NCBI GenBank assembly: GCA_965115815.1
Contig: OZ220465.1
Location: 3,968,001 to 4,032,000 of the forward strand
DNA length: 64,000 nucleotides
Direction of reading: 5' to 3'
From: VXPW01 sp965115815
GTDB taxonomy: Bacteria; Pseudomonadota; Alphaproteobacteria; TMED109
The notes below the pieces were generated by a model. That model did not search any database. It was not told the DNA's origin and worked only from the letters and a program-made list of their open reading frames with translations. Of this stretch, positions 37,182 to 46,335 are shown in pieces. How positions within the stretch are numbered: the first letter of the stretch is position 1; the number at the start of each line of letters is the position of its first letter. The translations under genes and the position numbers were made by a program.

Positions 37182-37676
37182 TCAGTCGCCGGCGCGGACC
37201 GCCCGGCCCAAGTGGACCGCGCCCAGCACGAACATGGCCAGACACGCCACCGCCAAGGCCGTCTTGACGATCGGAGGGAGCGGCAGCCGGGATGCCGTTC
37301 CGGCGGTTTCCAGGATCAGGATCGAGCTCCACGCATCGACGGCGGTCTGGGCCCCGAGCAGGCCGACGAAGGTCAGGACAATGATTCCGTTGAGAATGTC
37401 GATGCCCCGCCGAACCGGAGGGGGCAGACGATCGTAGATCAGCGTCACGCGGATGTGGGCCCGCCGCTCCATCGTGTAGAAGCCGCTCATCACGAACCCG
37501 ACGGCCGCAAGGATGGTGATCACGTCGTGCGCCCACACGGTGGGCGCGGCAAATCCGTAGCGCGCGACCACCTCGAACGCGATGATCGCCATGCACGCGA
37601 GGAAGAGATAGCTGAAGATCTCTCCTGCCCGGCGGCAGGCGCGCTCGACCTCGGTGTTGCCTGATCCCGACTGCAT
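37182..37676 (-). CDS. dctQ: TRAP transporter small membrane subunit
   Basis: A 164-residue DctQ-type subunit with four hydrophobic segments (FSYLFLACMAIIAFEVVARY, VITILAAVGFVMSGFY, GIIVLTFVGLLGAQTAV, TALAVACLAMFVLGAVHL). The RRAHIRVTLIYDRLPP loop after the second segment is the usual DctQ signature. It stabilises the DctM channel. It sits between the second dctP (12 bases) and dctM (12 bases) in one operon. Confidence 0.9.
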   Translation of the reverse strand: MQSGSGNTEVERACRRAGEIFSYLFLACMAIIAFEVVARYGFAAPTVWAHDVITILAAVGFVMSGFYTMERRAHIRVTLIYDRLPPPVRRGIDILNGIIVLTFVGLLGAQTAVDAWSSILILETAGTASRLPLPPIVKTALAVACLAMFVLGAVHLGRAVRAGD

Positions 37677-37688
37677 CGCGCCCGACCG

Positions 37689-38711
37689 TTACCTGGCGAG
37701 CAGGCCGAGCTCCCGGAGGAATGCGACTTGCGCGGCATAGGCGGCTTCGGCTTCCGCGCTGCGGGTGCTCCAGTCCGCCCAGATCCCGGTTGCGATCTCG
37801 CGCAGCCGGGACCGTTCTTCCCGGGACCAGTCGATGATCTCGATCCCGGCGGCCCGGGCGTCGGCAAGGTCGGCCAGATCCCGGAGCTCGAGCCGGTGCG
37901 TGAGATCGCGGCTGAAGTCCCAGACGGCGGCTTCCACGATCGCCCGGATATCGGGGGGCAGGGCCTCCCAGCGCTCCGCGTTCACGGCAACATCGATCAC
38001 CGGCAGCGAATGGATCCCGGGATAGACCGGATAGCGGGCGATGCGGTGAAATCCGAGCTGGTGGTTCATCGAAAACGTCGACCAGTCGGCGGCGTCGACG
38101 ACGCCCCGTTCGATCGCCGTGAACACCTCCGCGGCAGGCAGGTTGACCGGAGCCGCCCCCACTCGGTCGAAGATGTCCTGGGCCATGCCCTCGGGCGCGC
38201 GAATCTTGATTCCGTCGAGATCGTCGACGCCGTGGAGGGGAATCGTCGACACGAGGGCTTCCTTGCCCGTCGCCGCGCCGCCGATGTAGTGCACGCCGTA
38301 CTGCGCGTAGAGGTCCCGCAGCAGCGCGTCGCCCCCGCCCTGCCGCAGGAACAGGAACATCTCTTCCGAGTGATCGTAGGCGGCGATCAGGTCGCCCAGC
38401 AGCGCGAACGCCGGATTCTTCCCGGAAAAGTAGACCGGAGCCGTGACCTGACCGTCCAGGATTCCGGCACCGACGGCTTCCAGGGTTTCGCTGTACTGCA
38501 CGGCCGATCCCGCCGGCAGCAGCTCGACCTGGAGCCGGCCGCCCGTGAGCGGGCCCAAGCTGTCGGTGAAGTCCTGCATGATCGCAAAGGCGATTTCTCC
38601 CGCCTGCGTGGCCGCCTGCATCTTCCAGGACACGGGCTCCGCGTGGGCCGTTGCCGGACCGGCGGCAATTCCGGCCAGCAGCAGGGCGGCGGCGAGGCGA
38701 GCCCGCGTCAT
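37689..38711 (-). CDS. dctP: TRAP transporter solute-binding protein (second paralogue)
   Basis: A 340-residue periplasmic binding protein with an N-terminal signal peptide (RLAAALLLAGIAAGPATAHA, cleavage after about residue 22). Mature part starts EPVSWKMQAATQAG. DctP-like blocks: GRLQVELLPAGSAVQ, LDGIKIRAPEGMAQDIFDRV, GAAPVNLPAAEVFTAIERGV and VVDAADWSTFSMNHQLGFH. The conserved Arg of KIRAPEG is expected to bind the substrate carboxylate. The ATG at 38709-38711 overlaps the stop of the first dctP by 4 bases. It is about 45% similar by eye to its neighbour, suggesting tandem duplication and divergence. The ligand cannot be named; the 'AADW' stretch instead of the usual 'DG' is shared with the paralogue. 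Confidence 0.92.
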   Translation of the reverse strand: MTRARLAAALLLAGIAAGPATAHAEPVSWKMQAATQAGEIAFAIMQDFTDSLGPLTGGRLQVELLPAGSAVQYSETLEAVGAGILDGQVTAPVYFSGKNPAFALLGDLIAAYDHSEEMFLFLRQGGGDALLRDLYAQYGVHYIGGAATGKEALVSTIPLHGVDDLDGIKIRAPEGMAQDIFDRVGAAPVNLPAAEVFTAIERGVVDAADWSTFSMNHQLGFHRIARYPVYPGIHSLPVIDVAVNAERWEALPPDIRAIVEAAVWDFSRDLTHRLELRDLADLADARAAGIEIIDWSREERSRLREIATGIWADWSTRSAEAEAAYAAQVAFLRELGLLAR

Positions 38712-39793
38712 GACGGATCCAGCAATCCGAGCCGATCCAGGAAGGCGAGGTGCGATCGGTATACCCGCCCGGCCATCTCGCTGCGTCCGCCGTACTCGGC
38801 CCAGACCCTGCGGGCCGCCTCCCGGAACGCCCGGCGGTCGGCGTCCGACCAGCGCACCAGTTCGATCCCTCTGGCGTCGGCGTCGCGGATCACGGCCGCA
38901 TCCTGCATCGCGATCGTCTGCATCATGTCGAGCGCATAGGTCCGCACCGCCAGGGTGACGATCCGTTGCAGGTCGTCGGACAGCTCGTCCCAGCGGTCCC
39001 GGCGGACGGCGACATCGGTCACCGGCATCGAATGGAAGCCGGGGAACAGGGGGTACGGAGCAATCCGGTGAAACCCCAGTTCGTCGTTCATTCCGATGGA
39101 ACCCCAGTCGGCGGCGTCGACGACGCCGCGCTCCAGCGCGGTGTAGACCTCGGCCCCGGGGAGATTGACCGGCGCTGCTCCGATCGAAGCGAAGATCTCC
39201 TGACTCATGCCTTCCGGCGTCCGGATCTTGATCCCCCGGAAGTCCTCGATCGTGCGAATCGGCATCTTGGCCGGAATCGATTCCGCCGCCCACGGCACGG
39301 CGCCGATGTAGTGGAGGTCGTAGCGGGCAAACAGCTCGCGGGCCAGCTCCCCGCCGCCGCCGTACTCGAGCCACATCAGCATCTGCCGCGGCGTTTCGTA
39401 ACCGCCGTTGAGGTCGGCCAGCAGGGCGAAGGCCGCATCCTTGCCGGAAAAATACGCGGTGCCGCCGTTCTGGCCGTCGAGGATTCCCGCGCGCACCGCG
39501 TCCAGGGTCTCGTGGTAGGCCACGACGGCCCCGACCGGCAGGGGTTCGATGACCAGGCGGCCTCCGCTCATGGCGGCCACACGATCGCAGAACCGGGCGA
39601 ACACCTCTTGGTTGATGCTGCCGGACTGCCACGGCGACTGCATCTTCCACCGGATGGCCGCCTCGGTTCCGAAGGGTTCCGGCGACGCCGGCGCCTCGTC
39701 GGACGATCGGCTTCCGAGCAGCAGGGCGCCGGCCAGGATGCCGGCCCCGACCGCCGCCGCGGCGGCGATCAGATAGCGGCGAGTCCGATCCAC
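38708..39793 (-). CDS. dctP: TRAP transporter solute-binding protein (first paralogue)
   Basis: A 361-residue DctP-type protein. The N-terminus (RRYLIAAAAAVGAGILAGAL) is a signal sequence with Arg-Arg, possibly an uncleaved or Tat-like anchor. The mature part starts around IRWKMQSPWQSGS. Shared DctP blocks: GRLVIEPLPVGAVV, IKIRTPEGMSQEIFASI, GAAPVNLPGAEVYTALERGV and VVDAADWGSIGMNDELGFH. It overlaps the second dctP by 4 bases and starts 8 bases after the dioxygenase-like gene. Two binding proteins in one operon suggest related ligands for the same DctQM channel. Confidence 0.92.
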   Translation of the reverse strand: MDRTRRYLIAAAAAVGAGILAGALLLGSRSSDEAPASPEPFGTEAAIRWKMQSPWQSGSINQEVFARFCDRVAAMSGGRLVIEPLPVGAVVAYHETLDAVRAGILDGQNGGTAYFSGKDAAFALLADLNGGYETPRQMLMWLEYGGGGELARELFARYDLHYIGAVPWAAESIPAKMPIRTIEDFRGIKIRTPEGMSQEIFASIGAAPVNLPGAEVYTALERGVVDAADWGSIGMNDELGFHRIAPYPLFPGFHSMPVTDVAVRRDRWDELSDDLQRIVTLAVRTYALDMMQTIAMQDAAVIRDADARGIELVRWSDADRRAFREAARRVWAEYGGRSEMAGRVYRSHLAFLDRLGLLDPS

Positions 39794-39801
39794 GGGTCGG
39801 T

Positions 39802-40641
39802 TCAGCCCGGAAGGGTCCCGAGGCTGCCCCGGGTGCCCCGGTAGAGAATGCCGGAATGCACCTCGAGCAGGCGGCGGTGCCGGTCCAGGGCCGCTGGATC
39901 AAGATCGGACTCGGGCCGCGGTTCGGCGGCGAAGTTCCGGTAGCGATCCTCGCCGCGCGCGAGGGTCGCCGAATCCCGGTCGCTGTAGATCTGGTGCAGG
40001 TGGGGGGCGGCGTAGCGGATCGCGAACCCGATCCGCCGGTCATCGGTCGTGTTGGGCCGCGAGCCGTGGATCAGCCGCACGTGGTGCAGCGACATTTCTC
40101 CGGGGCTCAGCTCCACGTCGACCGCCGCCTGCTCATCGACCTCGGCCTGCACGATCTGCCCGCGCGACAGCATGTTGTCCGCCGCATGCAGGTCGACATG
40201 GGTGATCTGCTCGCCATGCGTGCCGGGGACCACGCGCATGCAGCCGCTGGCTGCGGTGCTCGGGCTCAGCGCGATCCAGGCGGTGCAGACTTCCGGGCCC
40301 GACAGTCCCCAGTACGTGGAGTCCTGGTGCCACGAAACATAGGCGGGATCGCGGGCCTCCTTGGTGAAGAAATTCGACGCCCAGCACAGGAGATCGTCCC
40401 CCAGCACGGTCGCGACCGGTCCCGTGATGCGGGGGTCGCGGACGAGGTCGTAGAGCCACGGGTAGAGAAGATGCGGCTTGAACCGGAACCCGCCTGCGAA
40501 CTTCCCGCCGCAGGCCGCTTCCGCGGCCTCCAGCCGGCGGCGCAGCGCCGCGGCCTCGTCGACCGGCAGGACGCGGACCGGAAAGAGCGCCCCGTCCCGG
40601 CGGTAGCGGCCGGCCGCGTCGGCCCCGAGATGCTCGGCCAT
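39802..40641 (-). CDS. Phytanoyl-CoA dioxygenase-family protein
   Basis: A 279-residue Fe(II)/2-oxoglutarate-dependent oxygenase of the PhyH family, a cytosolic hydroxylase of acids, acyl-CoAs or natural products. The facial triad is visible: SWHQDSTYW (His and Asp, near residue 121-123) and HVRLIHGSRPNTTDDRR (distal His; the Arg of DDRRIGFAIRY binds 2-oxoglutarate). The ATG at 40641 is the first of the five-gene operon with the TRAP transporter. PhyH proteins in such operons often act on the imported compound; this is inference. The divergent enolase-superfamily gene starts 81 bases away. Confidence 0.9.
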   Translation of the reverse strand: MAEHLGADAAGRYRRDGALFPVRVLPVDEAAALRRRLEAAEAACGGKFAGGFRFKPHLLYPWLYDLVRDPRITGPVATVLGDDLLCWASNFFTKEARDPAYVSWHQDSTYWGLSGPEVCTAWIALSPSTAASGCMRVVPGTHGEQITHVDLHAADNMLSRGQIVQAEVDEQAAVDVELSPGEMSLHHVRLIHGSRPNTTDDRRIGFAIRYAAPHLHQIYSDRDSATLARGEDRYRNFAAEPRPESDLDPAALDRHRRLLEVHSGILYRGTRGSLGTLPG

Positions 40642-40683
40642 GTCCGGTTGCCTCCGCCGACTTTCGGGACAGACTATCACGAC

Positions 40684-40709
40684 CGGTTCCCGGACCCGGC
40701 GGGGAACCG
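40684..40709. promoter_or_regulatory. Palindrome in the divergent intergenic region
   Basis: CGGTTCCC (40684-40691) and GGGAACCG (40702-40709) are perfect inverted arms 10 bases apart, located between the two divergent operons and just before the ribosome binding site (GGGGAG) of the racemase-like gene. It could be the operator of a dimeric regulator; no regulator gene is adjacent. Confidence 0.5.
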
Positions 40710-40722
40710 CGGGGAGACCTGC

Positions 40723-41904
40723 ATGAGCGCCATCGACCGCGTCGAAATCCATGTCTTTGCCTTCCCGGTTCCCAACCTCGGAATCGGCCGGGGCCGCGGC
40801 CCCGGCGTCGGCAACGTCGTCTACGAACCGGGTGCGACCCTGACGCCGACCCGCTTCGCGGTGCGCATCCGTGCCGACGACGGCGCCGCCGGATCCTACG
40901 TCACGCACTGGGTGGGGACGCGCGCCTCCCTGGGACAGGCGGAGATGCTGGCACCGCTGCTGATCGGCCGCGACCCCGCCCACCGCGAGGCGCTGCACGA
41001 CGACCTGAAGCGCGAGCTGCGCGCCTACGACCACATGGGCCAGGGACCGCTCGACATCGCGCTCTGGGATCTGGCCGGGCGGCAGCACGGGATGTCGGTG
41101 GCGGCCATGCTCGGCGCCTTCCGCGACCGGCTGCCGACCTACGCGAGCACGTACCACGGGCAGCCCGGCCCCGGCGGACTGGACACGCCGGAGGCGTTCG
41201 CCGACTATGCCGCCGCCTGCCGGGAACGCGGTTTCCGCGGATTCAAGATCCACGGATGGAACGACGGGAACGTGGCCCGGGAAGCCGCCAACCTCCGGCT
41301 TGTCCGGGCACGGATCGGCGAGCACATGCCACTGATGCTGGATGCGGCCTGCGAACTGCGCACGTGGATGGACGCCCTGACCGTGGGGCGCGTATGCGAC
41401 GAGGTCGGCTGCTTCTGGTACGAGGATCCGTACCGCGACAGCGGCGTCTCGGTCACCGGGCATCGCCGGCTGCGCGAACGCCTCCGGACGCCGGTGCTGG
41501 CCGGCGAGCATGTCCGCAGCGTGGAGGAGAAGGCGGAATTCCTGGTCGGCGGCGGGTGCGACCTGATTCATGTCGATCCCGAATACGACCTCGGCATCAC
41601 CGGCGCGATGAAGATCGTCCATGTCGCGGAGGCCTTCGGACTCGACATCCAGGTGCACGCGTGCGGCCCGGCGCACCGCGCCGTGGCCGCCACCGCCCGC
41701 AACACGCACTTCTACGAGATGGCGCTCGTCGGGCCCGACATGCCGAACTGCATTCCTCCGGTCTACGACGCCGGGTATTCGGACCGGCAGGAGGATCTTC
41801 CGGCAGACGGTTGCGTGCCGGTGCCGACGGGCCCCGGACTCGGGGTGGACTACGACTGGGACTTCATCGCGCGCCACCGGACCGGTCTCCTGGTCTGGCC
41901 GTGA
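40723..41904 (+). CDS. Enolase-superfamily enzyme (mandelate racemase/muconate lactonizing type)
   Basis: A 393-residue member of the mandelate racemase-like branch, which abstracts a proton alpha to a carboxylate using Mg2+. Features: N-terminal capping domain (IDRVEIHVFAFPVPN), GQGPLDIALWDLAGRQHGM, the KIHG catalytic position (FRGFKIHGWNDG, the usual KxK/KxH site near residue 177), metal ligands MLDAACE (Asp), WYEDPYRD (Glu) and LAGEHV (Glu), and a distal His in IQVHACGPAHRA. The last group suggests a KxH...H-type dehydratase/racemase of sugar acids. ATG at 40723 with GGGGAG ahead. Its stop overlaps the next gene's GTG. The divergent TRAP operon probably supplies the substrate. Confidence 0.88.
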   Translation: MSAIDRVEIHVFAFPVPNLGIGRGRGPGVGNVVYEPGATLTPTRFAVRIRADDGAAGSYVTHWVGTRASLGQAEMLAPLLIGRDPAHREALHDDLKRELRAYDHMGQGPLDIALWDLAGRQHGMSVAAMLGAFRDRLPTYASTYHGQPGPGGLDTPEAFADYAAACRERGFRGFKIHGWNDGNVAREAANLRLVRARIGEHMPLMLDAACELRTWMDALTVGRVCDEVGCFWYEDPYRDSGVSVTGHRRLRERLRTPVLAGEHVRSVEEKAEFLVGGGCDLIHVDPEYDLGITGAMKIVHVAEAFGLDIQVHACGPAHRAVAATARNTHFYEMALVGPDMPNCIPPVYDAGYSDRQEDLPADGCVPVPTGPGLGVDYDWDFIARHRTGLLVWP

Positions 41905-43178
41905 CCGGGATCCGCGTCCGGCCCGGCGCCGCGCTGTGCGCGCTGGGGATGGTCGTCGCCGGCCTTGCGGCGGGCGCCCCTGCCGCCGGCGATCCCGCAG
42001 GGGCGCGGGACGCGTTCTCGAGGCCGCTCCCCGGTCTTGCGGGCGACGAGCGGGATCGGTTCGCGCGCGGTCGGGCGGCGTTCCGGACGATCCGGCTGTC
42101 CGGAGCCCGCCCCGACGGCCGGGGCGGGCTCGGTCCGGTGTTCAACCGCACGTCGTGCTCGGGCTGCCACGTGCGCAACGGCCGGGGACGGCCGCCGGCG
42201 GATCCCGCCGGGCCGCTGACCGGCATGGTGCTGCGGCTGGGTTCCGGATCGGGCTACGGGCGGCAGCTGAACGACAAGGCGATCCCCGGGGTCGAGCCCG
42301 AAGGCCGGGTGGGGTTCCGGCCGGATCCGGTCGTCCGCGTCGAACTGGACGGGGTCGGATGGCCGCTGCGCTCGGCCCGGAGCACGGTTCGAGACTGGGT
42401 GCTGGGTCCACCGGATCTCCGGATCGAGCTGTCGCCGCGGGTGGCCCCGCACATCGCGGGAATCGGGCTGCTCGAGCGCATCCCGGACGCGGCCCTGTCG
42501 GCCCGGGCCGACCCGGATGACCGGGACGGCGACGGCATTTCCGGACGGCGCGGCGGCCGGGGGGCGGGCCGCTTCGGCTGGCGGGCGGAACTGCCCGGTG
42601 TGGAAGCGCTGGTCGCTCGGGCCCTGCACGACGACCTGGGCCTGACCAGCCGCCGCCACCCGACGGCCAACTGCGCCGCCGGCCATGCGGCCTGTCTCGC
42701 CCGGGCCGGCAGCGGGATCGAGGTGGCGGATCCGGAGCTTCGGGACCTAGTCGCGTACGTCCGGCAACTCGCGCCGCCGCGGCCCCGGATCTCCGCGGCC
42801 GCCCCCGCCGGCCGCCGGATCTTTGCGACCATCGGGTGTGCGGCGTGCCACGTGCCCGAATGGCGGCTGGAGGGGGCGCCGACCGGAGTCATCCGCCCCT
42901 ACACGGACCTGCTGCTGCACGACCTCGGACCCGCGCTCGCGGATCGCAGGATCGACGGCGGTCCGGGAAACCGCGAGTGGCGCACGGCCCCGCTTTGGGG
43001 GATCGGGCAGATTTTCGCGGTGAACGGACACCGGCGGCTGCTGCACGACGGGCGGGCGCAGGGACTGGTCGAAGCCATCCTCTGGCACGGAGGCGAGGGG
43101 GCCGCGGCCCGCGACCGGTTTCGCGCCTTGGAATCCCGGGACCGGGCGGCCGTGCTCGCATTCCTGACCTCCCTGTAA
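41901..43178 (+). CDS. Di-haem oxidoreductase (DUF1111/thiol oxidoreductase-like)
   Basis: A 425-residue exported protein starting at GTG 41901, overlapping the racemase-like gene by 4 bases. The signal peptide is GAALCALGMVVAGLAAGAPA. Two c-type haem sites are visible: TSCSGCHVRN (near residue 85) and GCAACHVPEW (near 314). Other DUF1111 landmarks: GPVFNRTSCSGCH, IAGIGLLERIPD, ADPDDRDGDGISGR (a Ca2+-loop-like acidic stretch), a FGWRAELPGVE block and APLWGIGQIFAVNGH. The family carries out periplasmic redox reactions that are poorly known. A translational overlap with a sugar-acid-type enzyme is unusual and may be accidental crowding. Confidence 0.9.
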   Translation: MTGIRVRPGAALCALGMVVAGLAAGAPAAGDPAGARDAFSRPLPGLAGDERDRFARGRAAFRTIRLSGARPDGRGGLGPVFNRTSCSGCHVRNGRGRPPADPAGPLTGMVLRLGSGSGYGRQLNDKAIPGVEPEGRVGFRPDPVVRVELDGVGWPLRSARSTVRDWVLGPPDLRIELSPRVAPHIAGIGLLERIPDAALSARADPDDRDGDGISGRRGGRGAGRFGWRAELPGVEALVARALHDDLGLTSRRHPTANCAAGHAACLARAGSGIEVADPELRDLVAYVRQLAPPRPRISAAAPAGRRIFATIGCAACHVPEWRLEGAPTGVIRPYTDLLLHDLGPALADRRIDGGPGNREWRTAPLWGIGQIFAVNGHRRLLHDGRAQGLVEAILWHGGEGAAARDRFRALESRDRAAVLAFLTSL

Positions 43179-43253
43179 ACGGCGGCCCGGCCGGCGGCAA
43201 GACGGATTCCGAGGGGGCGGCCGGTGCGTCGACAGGTGAGGATCTCCATCCAA

Positions 43254-43632
43254 GTTTCACGAGAGGTTCTGCAACTCACTGCTCTGGAAGAGTCTGAAGA
43301 GGAATCAAAGGCCCCTCAAGCACTGTATTTCGGGCGCTGAGTTCCTGCAGCGTGCGGAATCCCCAGCGCGGCGCAAGGTGCCGCACTGGGCGGATTCGAC
43401 GCGGATGGTCGCGAACCTGGAGGGGCGGTCCGGCGGGCCACCGGTTCGAGTTCATCGCGTGAACGTGCGCCGCAACCTGATCCCGATCCGGCCGGCCGCA
43501 AGGGGCGCCCGGGCGATCACGGCACTACATTTGCTGGCCCAACGCGACGACCCTTGTGTTCCAAGGGATGTATCGATCAAGACCCCCTGAAATCGCCGAT
43601 TCCGGACCAGAATCGGCTGAATCTCGTTCACG
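43254..43632. repeat. MITE-E, second copy (about 380 bp)
   Basis: Ends AGTTTCACGAGAGGTTC and (reversed) CGTGAACGAGATTC. The middle shares long stretches with 35420-35824 (for example GAAATCGCCGATTCCGGACC). Its right terminus contains the stop codon of hicA (43628-43630). Confidence 0.78.
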
Positions 43633-43855
43633 ATTTCTCCTCGAATGATGAGCGCGGCACGCCCGATTGCCGTATGATCGACAGCAACGTACCGGTGCGC
43701 AGTTCTCGATGATCGGGCACCGGAACCGTCACTGCACCATCGATATCGACCCTCTGCATCGCAATGTGGCTGCCGCGTCTGCGCACTTCGACGAAGCCGT
43801 GGGAGGCAAGAATGCGGCAGACCTCGCGTCCCGACAGGACACGCAGTCTAGCCAA
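43628..43855 (-). CDS. hicA: HicA-type mRNA interferase toxin
   Basis: A 75-residue protein with the double-stranded-RNA-binding-like fold expected for HicA: VLSGREVCRILASHGFVEVR then RRGSHIAMQR, where GSH holds the catalytic His, and VPVPDHRELRTGTLLSIIRQ. It cleaves mRNA when free. The start at 43855 overlaps hicB by 8 bases. The last codons and the stop fall in the terminal repeat of a MITE-E, so the original C-terminus may have been slightly changed. Confidence 0.9.
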   Translation of the reverse strand: MARLRVLSGREVCRILASHGFVEVRRRGSHIAMQRVDIDGAVTVPVPDHRELRTGTLLSIIRQSGVPRSSFEEKS

Positions 43856-44069
43856 CTGCGATCTCGATCTGGGTCACATAGACTTCGCCGCGGAGGCGCC
43901 GGTCGATTTCCTCCGCGGGCGCGGTTTCGAAGAACAATCTAAGCGCTTCGGCGAGATTGTCACGCGCTGCTGCCACACTTTCGCCTTGGCTTGCGACGTC
44001 CACCTCCGGGCAGAGCGCCACATAGCCGTTGCCCTCGCGTTCGACGATCGCCGTCAAGCGCCTGTTCAT
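43848..44069 (-). CDS. hicB: HicB-type antitoxin
   Basis: A 73-residue partial-RNase-H-fold protein: LTAIVEREGNGYVALCPEVD, VASQGESVAAARDNLAEALR, LFFETAPAEEI. It neutralises HicA; in this short form there is no C-terminal DNA-binding domain, so autoregulation through HicB itself is doubtful. It precedes hicA with an 8-base overlap, the hicB-hicA order. The ISNCY element starts 113 bases upstream and could have replaced the promoter. Confidence 0.9.
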   Translation of the reverse strand: MNRRLTAIVEREGNGYVALCPEVDVASQGESVAAARDNLAEALRLFFETAPAEEIDRRLRGEVYVTQIEIAVG

Positions 44070-44182
44070 CCTTTGCCTCCCGTACTGGACCCTGCTGGAT
44101 TCCGCATCGTGCGGGGATCAAGCGACAGGGTGCGATACGACTCCCAATTTCTTCCCTCGCAACTCTCGTATACCCCAAAATA

Positions 44183-45995
44183 GTGCCCGCACCGAAAAAA
44201 GTACAATGGTTTGACTCTGAAAGTGGAATCGTGATATAGAGGGGACGAAGAATCCCGCTTTGATGCGGGAATCGGCCGATGCGGTCGAGAATCGGCCGGA
44301 TGTTCGGAAATCTTCGCGAGAAGTGCCCTGCGAAACGTCCTTCGCCTGCAGATGGAATGGGGTCAGGTTGCGATCGAGGAGATCGAGATCGACGAGAACT
44401 CGCGGGAGGACATTCCGCCGCTGCTGCTCGGGCTTCGGCACGTGTCTGCCGACCGGTCGGTTCGTGCCCGGTGGTTCGAGATCCTGGAGCAGGGGATCCT
44501 TCCCGAGGTGTCCCACACGAAAGGGCGTCCCGGCATGGAGCTGTGGAGGATCCTCGTGATGGGTCTCCGGAAGCAGGTCTTGGGGTGTGACTTCGATCGT
44601 CTGCAAGAGTTGGTGAACCAACACCCTACCGTTCGGACGTTTCTGGGACACTCCGACTTCTGGGACGAGACCCGGTACCGGTATCCCACGGTGGTACCCA
44701 ACGTGAGCCTGCGGACGCCGGACGTGTTGGGGGAGGTGTTGCCGCGGATCGCGGAGAGCGGCCCTGCGCGGGTGCGGAAGCGGAAGCGGAAGAGCGGCCC
44801 GGGCGGTCGCCCGTCGAAGGAGCCCCTGCGGGGGCCGCTGTGATTCGTTCGGGGTGAAGACGGATGTGCACGTCCCGACGGACGTCAACCTGCTGTGGGA
44901 TGCGATGCGTTGCCGGGTGCGCGAGACGGGCCGCTCAACCCTGCGGGCGGGGGTGTCCGGAGGGCGGCAGTGGCGGCATCGGAGCCGGAGGCTGCAGCGG
45001 CTCTTTCCGAAGGTTCGGCGGACCCGGCGGGCCCGTCCGGGGCCGATCCAAGCGTACCTCGACGCCTGCGGGGAGGAGGTCCGACGGGCGGAAGCGACGG
45101 TTCCCGCGCTTCGGGAGCAAGGCGTCGGAGCCCCCAGGATTCTCCGGATCGAGTCGTACCTCAAGCCTGCCCGGAGGCAGCTCGACCCAGTGGACCGCCG
45201 CCGGCGGAAAGGCGAGAAGATCCCGCAGGAAGAGAAGGTGGTTTCGATCTTCGAGGAGCACACGCGCGGGTGTGGGAAGGGCACGGCCGGGGTTCCGGTG
45301 GAACTCGGAGTGCCGGGGGCCGTACTGGAGGATCAGCACGGCTTCCTCCTACACTCCCGGATCCTGTGGGAAGGTCCGGACGTGGATCCTGCCGTACCCA
45401 GGATCCGGGAAGCGCAGGCCCGCTTCCCCGACCTCCGCCTGTGCCGCTTCGATCGGGGGTTCCACAGCCCCTCCAACCGGATCGCACGGGACGAACGGCT
45501 GGATCACAACGTGCTTCCGAAGAAGGGAAAACTCGGTCCGGCCGACCGGAAACGGGCCGCCGACCCGACGTTCCGGGAGATGCGCCGGCAGCATCCGGCC
45601 GTGGAGTCCGCCATCCATCATCTCGAGCAGCGCGGCAGGGACCGGGTCCGGTCGTAGGGGGCGGAGGGTTTTGCGCGGAGGGTGGCGCTCTCCATGGTGG
45701 CCTTCCATGTCCACCGCATCGGGTTGCTGCGGCAGAGACAGGCCCGGGCCCAAGCCCGACGACGACGAAGACGCGCCGCCTGACAGCGGCGCCCCCACCC
45801 CGTCCGCGAAGCTCGCCGGGAGCGGGAACGGAACCGCTCGCCCTAGCGTCCGGATTCTGGGTGGGACGGGCCCGGATGCCGCTGCGAATCGGCAGGAATC
45901 CCCTGGAAACGGAGCGACCGGAGGCCCCGGAGGGTGGGTCCAACCCAAAATTTCGCCGGAAGGGCCGCCAAAATGACCATTTTCGGTGCGGGCAC
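44183..45995 (+). mobile_element. ISNCY-type element (1813 bp)
   Basis: Inverted ends GTGCCCGCACCGAAAA / TTTTCGGTGCGGGCAC, flanked by the 6-bp duplication AAAATA (44177-44182 and 45996-46001). Its transposase gene is broken. A shorter relic is at 3066-3540. Confidence 0.88.
44352..45783 (+). pseudogene. ISNCY-type transposase, broken
   Basis: The first frame (44352-44843) reads MEWGQVAIEEIEIDENSRED ... HSDFWDETRYRYPTV and stops. The second frame (44854-45657, shifted by one) reads NLLWDAMRCRVRETG ... VPGAVLEDQHGFLLHSRILW, LCRFDRGFHSPSN, DHNVLPKKGKLG and HPAVESAIHHLEQRGRDRV, then a TAG, after which ALSMVAFHVHRIGLLRQR continues in frame. These match the ISNCY DDE transposase order (about 450 residues). 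One frameshift near 44845 and one nonsense codon at 45655-45657 disable it, yet the ends and duplication are intact. Confidence 0.85.
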
Positions 45996-46335
45996 AAAAT
46001 ATTCTTTCCTTGTATCTACTCACCCCCCCCTACTGATGACGAATCGTTTTTCCTGACGGGTTCGGATCCGGCATTGTCCTGTGCCCCTTTCCCTCGCTCG
46101 CGGCCGAGGACCGGAGGTGCGGGGTCCGGCTGACAAGAAGCGGATCGATCTTCGGCTTCCGCTCCCCGTTCCGGCCTTGTGGGGAGGGGTCCGCAACGCG
46201 ACCGGGCCCCTCGCGCGGGACATCGCGGGTCCGCCGTGCGGTGCGGTGGAGCGGGTTCCGTGGGCTGCCGTTCCCCTCTGCCGGAGATCTGTGCTTGACG
46301 TTGTAGGAGGGGCACTCTCCAAGATGGGTAACTAC

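Noticed and set aside
35823..37664. 613-residue plus-strand frame opposite dctM/dctQ
   Set aside because: The composition (many His, Asp, Glu, Arg) is the typical antisense of membrane-protein codons; the TRAP genes explain the region.
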